From positions 1 to 36,331 of the forward strand of contig CAZRIP010000021.1 of assembly GCA_964600165.1 (NCBI GenBank): a DNA stretch of 36,331 nucleotides, written 5' to 3'. Of this stretch, positions 30,950 to 36,331 are shown piece after piece. The stretch comes from CAZRIP01 sp964600165 (GTDB lineage Bacteria; Elusimicrobiota; Elusimicrobia; UBA1565; UBA9628). How positions within the stretch are numbered: the stretch's first letter is position 1; the number at the start of each line of letters is the position of its first letter. The position numbers and the translations under genes were made by a program. The notes under the pieces were generated by a model. That model was given only the letters and a program-made list of their open reading frames with translations. It made no database searches and had not been told where the DNA came from.

Positions 30950-31715
30950 AAAGCAGGGCCTTGAGGATCTCCTTCGGAACGAGGCCGAGAAGGTGCAGCG
31001 TGAACGCGAAGGCGATCTGCAGGAACATGGAAAAAAGCACCGCCATGAACGCGCGCGGCAGGCGCAGGCCCGAGAGCTTGCGCAGCGCGAGCGCGCCGGC
31101 GACGAGCATCCAAAGGCCGCCGACCGCCTGGCTGAAGGTGAAGAAGCCGGGCTGGTCGATGGCGACGGCCAGGGCCATCGGCGCGAGCAGCGCGATGCCG
31201 ATGGCGTTGAGCGCGAGCATCAGCACGACGAGGGGCTTCCAATCGGACGTCGCCGCGCGCTTCCAAAGCGGGATGAACAGCCCGATCCAGACCGCCGAGC
31301 CCGCGGCGAACGCGGCCTTCGGCGCGTCGCGATAGGCCGCCATCAATATGAAAGGGAAGGCGGTCCAAGCGACGCCGACGACCATCCGGACGCCGAGCTT
31401 GCCCTGCCGGAACCATTCGACCAGCCCGAGGAGAAAGGCCATCCACGCGAGCTCGAGCGGCGGCTGCCAGAGCATCACGCGAAACCAAAACCACAGCCCC
31501 TGCATCTCGCGCGGGAACGGCGCGTTGCGGTCCGGAAAGTCGAAGGGCTTGAGCCAGAAGAAGAGCAGGTAGCCGACGGTGAAGGCCAAGTAGACCCAGA
31601 GCGCCGGGACGGCGCCGCCCGGCTTGCGGGCTTCGTCGGCCGCTCGGGAAGGCGAGCGCAGGGCGGCCCAGCCTAAGGCGAACGTCCGTTCAGGCGTACC
31701 GAGCGTCCGCGTCAT
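30942..31715 (-). CDS. Yip1-like multi-spanning membrane protein
   Basis: A 257-residue protein with about five to six membrane helices: LWVYLAFTVGYLLFFWL, LAWMAFLLGLVEWF, AAFAAGSAVWIGLFIPLW, PLVVLMLALNAIGIALLAPMALAVAI, AVGGLWMLVAGALAL and AFMAVLFSMFLQIAFAFTLHLLGLV. The N-terminal WAALRSPSRAADEARKPGG before the first helix is like bacterial Yip1 (DUF1282-type) proteins. Function is not known. It overlaps the MFS gene by 26 bases and mnmG by eight, so it is in the same transcript. Confidence 0.6.
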   Translation of the reverse strand: MTRTLGTPERTFALGWAALRSPSRAADEARKPGGAVPALWVYLAFTVGYLLFFWLKPFDFPDRNAPFPREMQGLWFWFRVMLWQPPLELAWMAFLLGLVEWFRQGKLGVRMVVGVAWTAFPFILMAAYRDAPKAAFAAGSAVWIGLFIPLWKRAATSDWKPLVVLMLALNAIGIALLAPMALAVAIDQPGFFTFSQAVGGLWMLVAGALALRKLSGLRLPRAFMAVLFSMFLQIAFAFTLHLLGLVPKEILKALLYA

Positions 31716-32880
31716 AATGGCGCATCCCCCAGAAGCAGAATCCCGCCGCGACGCCGAGCGCGGCGCAGGCGCCGATGAGCGCCGGGCGAAGCCCGATCCA
31801 ATCCGACCAAAGGCCGATGATCGCCGGCGAGACGGCGTCGCCGAGCGCGTGGATCATGAACATGTTGGCGGCGAAAGCCATCGAGCGCGCGCCGGGCTCG
31901 GTCACGTTGACGATGATGGCGTTGAGCGGGCCCATGTTGAGAAAGAGCAGCAGCTCGGCGAGGAAGATCGCGACGACCGAGCCCTTGAGCGTGGCGGCCG
32001 AGAGCCCGAGGATCGCGAACGGCATCCCGAGGAAGAGCCCGAGGCCGGAAACGAGGAAGTACGCCTTTGTCGTGCGCTTCAAAGCCCAGTCCGACAGCCA
32101 GCCGCCGGCGAGCGAGCCCGCGACGCCGGAGACGACGGTCACGCCTCCGAAGAGCGTTCCGGCGGAGCCGACGCCGAGGCCGAAGGCGCGGTGATAGAAG
32201 CTCGGGATCCACACGGCGAAGCCGCCGAGCGCGAAGGTCATCGCCGCGCCCGCGAGCGTGACGAGCGAGAAGCTCGGCGTCTTGAAGAGCTCCAGGTACG
32301 CCGCGACCGGGGCCTTGGCCGAGGGCTCGGGACGGACGTCCCCGCGGCAATCTTTGATCCGGGACGCCAGGGCCGCCAGCAACAAGCCCGGGATAGCCAC
32401 GATGAAGAACGCGCTGCGCCAGCCGAAGCGCTGGCCGATCGCCCCGCCCGCGACGTAGCCGAGCGCGCTGCCCACGGGGATCGCCATCGAGAAGAGCGCC
32501 AGGACCGAGCCGCGCTTGGACGGCCTAAAATGCTCGGCGACGAATGAAGGAGAAAGCGCGCCGAAGCAGCTCTCGCCGATGCCGACGGCCGCGCGCGCGG
32601 CGAAAAGCGACGGATAGCCGGGAGAGAGCCCGGAGACGAATGTCGCCGCGCTCCACAGCGCGATGCCGAGCGTGATGAACGCCTTGCGCGAGCCGCGATC
32701 CGCCCAATAGCCGACCGGCGCGGCCGCGATCATGTAGACGATCATGAACGCGGACGCGAGCCAGCCCGCCTTCGCGTCGTTGATCCCGAGGTCCGACTGG
32801 ATCAGCGGCAAGAGGACGTAGAGCACCTGCCGGTCGAGGTAGTTGACGAGGTTGACGCACAGCAGCACCCCGAGCGCCAT
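31690..32880 (-). CDS. Major facilitator superfamily carrier, spinster-like
   Basis: A 396-residue protein with twelve predicted helices. The N-terminus CVNLVNYLDRQVLYVLLPLIQSDLGINDAKAGWL resembles the spinster subgroup of MFS, followed by the loop 2-3 motif VGYWADRGSRKAFITLG and the helix 5 motif PVGSALGYVAGG. Loop 8-9 has GGWLSDWALKRT, a second copy of the motif. Spinster-like carriers move lipids or organic anions, but substrate cannot be predicted. No start codon exists further upstream in frame. Its insertion between mnmE and mnmG is unusual. Confidence 0.87.
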   Translation of the reverse strand: MALGVLLCVNLVNYLDRQVLYVLLPLIQSDLGINDAKAGWLASAFMIVYMIAAAPVGYWADRGSRKAFITLGIALWSAATFVSGLSPGYPSLFAARAAVGIGESCFGALSPSFVAEHFRPSKRGSVLALFSMAIPVGSALGYVAGGAIGQRFGWRSAFFIVAIPGLLLAALASRIKDCRGDVRPEPSAKAPVAAYLELFKTPSFSLVTLAGAAMTFALGGFAVWIPSFYHRAFGLGVGSAGTLFGGVTVVSGVAGSLAGGWLSDWALKRTTKAYFLVSGLGLFLGMPFAILGLSAATLKGSVVAIFLAELLLFLNMGPLNAIIVNVTEPGARSMAFAANMFMIHALGDAVSPAIIGLWSDWIGLRPALIGACAALGVAAGFCFWGMRHYDADARYA

Positions 32881-32930
32881 GCGCGCCGCCCGCGCGGACT
32901 CGAGCTTCGCGCTTTCCGGGAGAGGAGAAG

Positions 32931-33278
32931 CTAGAGCTTGTATACGGCGTCTCCAGGCCGGACGCGGTCCGCCAGCAGCAGGCCGACGCCCTCGCCGGCC
33001 GCGGCGCTTTGCACCGCCGCGTGGTCGACCTCGAGCTTCTCGACGCGCTGCGTCAGATCGGTCGTGTGGCCCTTCACGCGCACGGTGTCGCCGACGGCGA
33101 GCGGGCTCTCCAACACGAGCGTGGCCACGCCGATCTTCGAGAAGAACTCCTTGACCTTGCCGAGGAACTGCGCGCCGATGATCTGCTGCTCCGGCGTGAT
33201 GTCCGTGATCGGGGTCTTCGGCACGCGCAGCGTCGCGGGCTTCTTGTTGGAGCTTTTTTTCTTGGAGGTTCTCTTCAT
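32931..33278 (-). CDS. Translation elongation factor-like protein (EF-Tu domain II-like fold)
   Basis: A 115-residue protein starting at ATG 33278, which overlaps the mnmE stop by four bases. A basic N-terminal stretch of about 17 residues (KRTSKKKSSNKK) precedes a small beta-barrel: QFLGKVKEFFSKIGVATLVLESPLAVGDTVRVKGHTTDLTQRVEKLEVDHAAVQSAAAGEGVGLLLADRVRPGDAVYKL. The motif GDTV.VKGHTTD..Q.V and the final VR.GD.VYK are characteristic of the small 'translation elongation factor-like' proteins often found beside U32 peptidases. Its role is unknown; fusion to a basic tail and location after mnmE suggest RNA or ribosome work, which is inference. Confidence 0.82.
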   Translation of the reverse strand: MKRTSKKKSSNKKPATLRVPKTPITDITPEQQIIGAQFLGKVKEFFSKIGVATLVLESPLAVGDTVRVKGHTTDLTQRVEKLEVDHAAVQSAAAGEGVGLLLADRVRPGDAVYKL

Positions 33279-34612
33279 TTGCCGACGCAAAAGCGCGAAA
33301 ACACCGCGCCCAGCAGGTCCTCCGTCGTGACGGCGCCGTCGATCTCCCCCAGCGCGTCGAGGGCGTCGCGCACGTCGCGCGCGAAGCGGTCCTCCCAGCG
33401 CGGCGTCGAAAGCGTTTCCAGCGCCGCGCCGAGCGCGCCGGCGGCCCGGCACAAGGCGTCGTGATGGCGCGCCGAGGTGACGAGCGTCGCGTCGTCGGCC
33501 GGACCCAGCGCGCGGGCCAGCTCTCGTTCGAGTTCCCTGACTCCGGTGCCCGCTTTCGCCGAGACGCGCAGCGCGTCCGGCTGCCTTTCCCAGCAAGCGT
33601 CGAGGACGTCCGCCTTGTTGACGACGGGGATCAGGCGTCCGGCCGCGGCGCGGATGCGGGCGTGGACGCGCCGGTCTTCCTCGTCCTCGGGGCGCGAGCC
33701 GTCGATGACGAGCAGCGCGACGTCGGCCGAGCCGAGCGCCGCCTCCGCGCGCTCGAGGCCGATCTTCTCGGCGGCGTCGACGCACGACTCCCTTAGGCCG
33801 GCGGTGTCGATGAGCAGCGCCGGGGCTCCCGAAAATTCGGCGGGCTCCTCCAGAGTATCGCGCGTCGTGCCCGGCTGCGCGCAGACGATCGCGCGCTCGC
33901 GGCCGAGCAGCGCGTTGAGCAAGCTGGATTTGCCGGCGTTCGGCCGCCCGATCAGGCAGACGCGGGCGCCGTCGGAGAGCACGCGGCCTTTCGCGTAGGA
34001 CGCGGCGAGGCGCTCGAGCGCGGACATCGCGCCGGAGACGAGCGCGCTCGCGCGCGCGGGCGGCACGCCCGGAAGGTCCTCGTCGGGATGGTCGAGCCGC
34101 GCCTCGACTTCTACCAAAAGCTCGAAGAGGGGCGCGCGCGTCGCCGCGAGCTCCCGGGATAATCCGCCGCGCAGCTGCGAGAGCGCGGCGCGGCGCGCGG
34201 CGTCGGTGCGGGCCCGGATGAGGTCGCAGACGGCCTCGGCTTGAGCGAGGTCCAGCCGGCCGTTGAGGAAGGCGCGTTGGGAAAACTCCCCCGGCCGCGC
34301 GGGCCTGGCACCCGCGGCGACGGCGGCCTCGAGGATCCTGCCCAAGATGAGCGGAGAGCCGTGCGCGGAGACCTCGACTAAATCCTCGCCGGTCGGGCTG
34401 CTTTCTCCGGGAAAGAAAACGCAGAGGGCCTCGTCCAGCGGCTCGCCGGAGGCGTCGCGCGCGTCGCAGAGGGTCGCGACGCGCGGCTCCCACTTGCCGC
34501 CGCGCGCGCTCAAGAAGCGCCGAGCCGCCTCGAGGCCGCCGCCGCCGCTCACACGCAGCACGCCGAGCGCGCCGATGCCGGGCGGCGTGGCGATCGCGGC
34601 GATGACGTCCAC
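33275..34612 (-). CDS. mnmE: tRNA modification GTPase MnmE (TrmE)
   Basis: A 445-residue protein from GTG 34612. The N-terminal folate-binding domain contains DVIAAIATPPGIGALGVLRVSG and HGSPLILGRIL, then RPGEFSQRAFLNGRLDLAQAEAVCDLI. The inserted G domain has G1 GRPNAGKSS, G2 around PGTTRDT, G3 DTAG and G4 NKAD. The protein ends FSRFCVGK, the C[IVL]GK terminus that carries the key cysteine. MnmE with MnmG makes the cmnm5 modification at U34 of certain tRNAs. One base separates its start from the khpB stop. Confidence 0.97.
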   Translation of the reverse strand: MDVIAAIATPPGIGALGVLRVSGGGGLEAARRFLSARGGKWEPRVATLCDARDASGEPLDEALCVFFPGESSPTGEDLVEVSAHGSPLILGRILEAAVAAGARPARPGEFSQRAFLNGRLDLAQAEAVCDLIRARTDAARRAALSQLRGGLSRELAATRAPLFELLVEVEARLDHPDEDLPGVPPARASALVSGAMSALERLAASYAKGRVLSDGARVCLIGRPNAGKSSLLNALLGRERAIVCAQPGTTRDTLEEPAEFSGAPALLIDTAGLRESCVDAAEKIGLERAEAALGSADVALLVIDGSRPEDEEDRRVHARIRAAAGRLIPVVNKADVLDACWERQPDALRVSAKAGTGVRELERELARALGPADDATLVTSARHHDALCRAAGALGAALETLSTPRWEDRFARDVRDALDALGEIDGAVTTEDLLGAVFSRFCVGK

Positions 34613-34613
34613 G

Positions 34614-35444
34614 TCAGCTCTTTCGCGGCCGCAGGACGATCTTGCGCCAGGAGCCCTCGCCTTCCGACGAGGTCTCGACGTCGGGATGATCGGCGAGATC
34701 GCGGTGGATCAGGCGTCTCATGGGGGCTTCCATCGGCGCCAGACGGCAAGGCTTGCCCGTCGACTTGACCTCGTCGACGGCGCGGCGCGCCTGCGCGAGG
34801 GCTTCCTGCTCTTTTTTCTCCCAGAACCCGTGGGCGTCGATGAGCACGGCGACCGGGGCGCCGGTCTTGCGGCCCACGATCAGCGTGGAGAGAAATTGCA
34901 GCGCCTCGAGCGTGCGTCCCTCGGGCCCGATGAGACGCTCGGCGTCCGAGCCCTCGACGACGATCTTGACCCGCTCCTGCCGTCCGTCGAAGGACGTGCT
35001 GAGAGAGAGTTCCTTGAGCCCCATGAGGCCGGCGAGCTCCTTGAGCGTCTCCTGGGCGCTCGCGCAGGCGGCCTTGGCGTCCACGGCGACCGGCGGCTCG
35101 GCATGCTTGTCGACGCGCTTGACCGGCACCGGCGCGGGCGCGGGCCGGGACGGCTGGCGGACCACGGGCTCCGGCCGCGGCGAGGCTTTAGAGGCCTCCT
35201 CGCGCTGGATCGGCTTGCGTCCGGCGGCCGGCGCGTTCGCGGGCTTGGCCGACGCGGCCGTCGGCTCGCCCCACAGCTTCTCGGTGATCCGGACCTTCGC
35301 GGGCTTCGAGCCGATGCCGATGAAGCCGGAAGAGGCTTCCTGCAGGATCTGCACTTCCACTTGGTCGCGGCGAAGCCCGAGTTTCTCGAGCGCCTTCTCG
35401 ACGGCTTCCGCGACGGTCTTTCCTTCGCTTTCGATCGATTCCAT
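34614..35444 (-). CDS. khpB: RNA-binding protein KhpB/Jag (Jag-N, KH, R3H)
   Basis: A 276-residue protein. ATG 35444 is preceded by GGGAGG with four bases spacing; a TTG at 35456 would place the Shine-Dalgarno inside the coding region. The Jag N-terminal domain (GKTVAEAVEKALEKLGLRRDQVEVQILQEASSGFIGIGSKPAKVRI) is followed by a long Pro/Ala-rich linker. Next is a KH domain (VVEGSDAERLIGPEGRTLEALQFLSTLIV) and an R3H domain (LAPMEAPMRRLIHRDLADHPDVETSSEGEG..RKIVLRP). In other bacteria KhpB binds many RNAs and influences cell elongation and division. It lies 14 bases after yidC, the usual partner. Confidence 0.95.
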   Translation of the reverse strand: MESIESEGKTVAEAVEKALEKLGLRRDQVEVQILQEASSGFIGIGSKPAKVRITEKLWGEPTAASAKPANAPAAGRKPIQREEASKASPRPEPVVRQPSRPAPAPVPVKRVDKHAEPPVAVDAKAACASAQETLKELAGLMGLKELSLSTSFDGRQERVKIVVEGSDAERLIGPEGRTLEALQFLSTLIVGRKTGAPVAVLIDAHGFWEKKEQEALAQARRAVDEVKSTGKPCRLAPMEAPMRRLIHRDLADHPDVETSSEGEGSWRKIVLRPRKS

Positions 35445-35457
35445 CTTTCCTCCCAAG

Positions 35458-36331
35458 TCAGCGCCTCGGGGCCCGCCGCTCGAAATGCCCCTTGAGCGCG
35501 AGCTGCTGCACGGTGCTGACGAGGCTGTTCGTCAGCCAGTAGAGCACGAGGCCCGACGGAAAATTCATGAACATCACGGTGAAGATGACCGGCATGAACA
35601 TCATCATCTGCTGCTGAGACGGATCGGCCGACGGCGGATTGATCCGGTTCTGCAGGAACATCAGGCCGCCCATGACGAGCGGCAGGATGTAGAACGGGTC
35701 CTTGGCCGAAAGGTCCTTGATCCAGAAAATCCAGCCCGACCCGTGCAGCTCCCACGAGACGCGCAGGACCTGGTACAGAGCGTAGATGATGGGAGCTTGA
35801 AGCAGCATCGGCAGGCAGCCGCCGATCGGGTTGGCGCCGTGCTTCTTGTAAAGATCCATCATCTCGGTGTTGAGGCGCTGCGGGTCCTTGCCGTAGCGCT
35901 GCTGGAGCTTGGCGATCTCCGGCTGCAGCCGCTTCATCGCCATCGTCGCCTGCAGGCTCTTGTAAGTCAGCGGCAGGAGCAGGACTTGTATCAAGATCGT
36001 GATGGTGACGATCGACCAGCCCCAGTTGTGCGTCACGCCGTAGAGCTTGAAGAGCCCCCACACGATCTTGCGCCCGAACCACGCGAAAATTCCGAGGTCG
36101 ATCGCGCGCTCGAGATGGGCGCCGTAGGCGGGCAGCTTCGTTTGGCTCTTGGCGCCGATGAAGTACGGCACTTCGTAATCGCGCTCTTGCCCGGGCGCGA
36201 GCGTCTCGTTTTTCGCGACCAGCTGGAGCTCGTTTTTTTCGGGCGACGCGGCGGTCGGAAAATCCTCGGGCTTGGGGATCGCGGCCGCCAGGAAATATTC
36301 GCCATTCAGCGTCTTCTTGCTGTCCATTAAC
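35458..36331 (-). CDS. yidC: Membrane protein insertase YidC (N-terminus outside the window)
   Basis: The frame is open to the right edge, so the start is not in the window. An internal Met at 36327 is not a start, because the residues there (GEYFLAAAIPKPED) belong to the periplasmic P1-type domain of Gram-negative YidC. After P1 come the membrane helices of the insertase core: WGWSIVTITILIQVLLLPLTYKSLQATMAMKRLQPEIAKLQQRYGKDPQRLNTEMMDLYKKHGANPIGGCLPMLLQAPIIYALYQVL, DPFYILPLVMGGLMFLQ and MMMFMPVIFTVMFMNFPSGLVLYWLTNSLVSTVQQ. YidC inserts membrane proteins with or without SecYEG. The protein ends in a short basic tail. khpB and mnmE follow. Confidence 0.96.
   Translation of the reverse strand, partial: LMDSKKTLNGEYFLAAAIPKPEDFPTAASPEKNELQLVAKNETLAPGQERDYEVPYFIGAKSQTKLPAYGAHLERAIDLGIFAWFGRKIVWGLFKLYGVTHNWGWSIVTITILIQVLLLPLTYKSLQATMAMKRLQPEIAKLQQRYGKDPQRLNTEMMDLYKKHGANPIGGCLPMLLQAPIIYALYQVLRVSWELHGSGWIFWIKDLSAKDPFYILPLVMGGLMFLQNRINPPSADPSQQQMMMFMPVIFTVMFMNFPSGLVLYWLTNSLVSTVQQLALKGHFERRAPRR

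Overview
The window is GC-rich (roughly two-thirds G+C), tightly packed bacterial chromosome with many 1-, 4- and 8-base gene overlaps. It comes from a diderm (Gram-negative type) cell: YidC carries the periplasmic P1-type region, there are two lipoproteins and a predicted outer-membrane barrel, and MurE has the meso-diaminopimelate signature DNPR. The gene content and order would suit a GC-rich Elusimicrobiota or a neighbouring phylum, but that is an impression from gene content and not a tested placement. No insertion sequence, prophage or CRISPR array is visible, and no gene-free stretch exceeds 300 bases.

Left part (1-10,900), short operons on both strands. A methylmalonyl-CoA-mutase-type C-terminus overlaps mltG, followed by tRNA-Ala(CGC). 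Then come a secreted GH10 xylanase, an outer-membrane-like protein with a LapA-domain partner, an HTH regulator, a small secreted protein, and a leftward operon of two lipoproteins (LPP20-like and FlgT/LPP20-like), a ROK kinase, a small membrane protein and a GT-C type membrane glycosyltransferase. A short membrane-anchored Cys protein faces the next block.

Right part (10,923-36,331), about 25 kb with every gene on the minus strand. Read in the direction of transcription it begins with yidC, khpB/jag, mnmE, an EF-Tu-domain-II-like protein, an MFS carrier, a Yip1-like protein, mnmG and rsmG. This is a derived form of the origin-associated yidC-jag-mnmE-mnmG-rsmG block. A membrane protein and a membrane-anchored HExxH peptidase follow, closed by a strong intrinsic terminator. 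Next is the dcw cluster: a near-consensus promoter and 10-bp-phased MraZ boxes, then mraZ, rsmH, a 62-aa unknown gene, a four-hairpin array, ftsL, ftsI, murE, murF, mraY, murD, ftsW and murG. The dcw run then passes straight into surE and a CapA-like gene. murC, murB, ddl, ftsQ, ftsA and ftsZ are absent. A large palindrome separates this from a Crp/Fnr regulator and aspS.

Most notable observations: (1) four tandem hairpins between the 62-aa gene and ftsL with an invariant 10-nt loop and different, compensating stems, with the pairing favouring the dcw transcript strand; (2) an in-frame amber codon at codon 55 of an otherwise full-length murG; (3) several promoters whose predicted +1 falls on or within 3 nt of the start codon, suggesting frequent leaderless transcripts; (4) a complete, phased MraZ operator beneath a near-consensus promoter; (5) a 38-bp palindrome centred about 60 bp upstream of the predicted crp-like start site.
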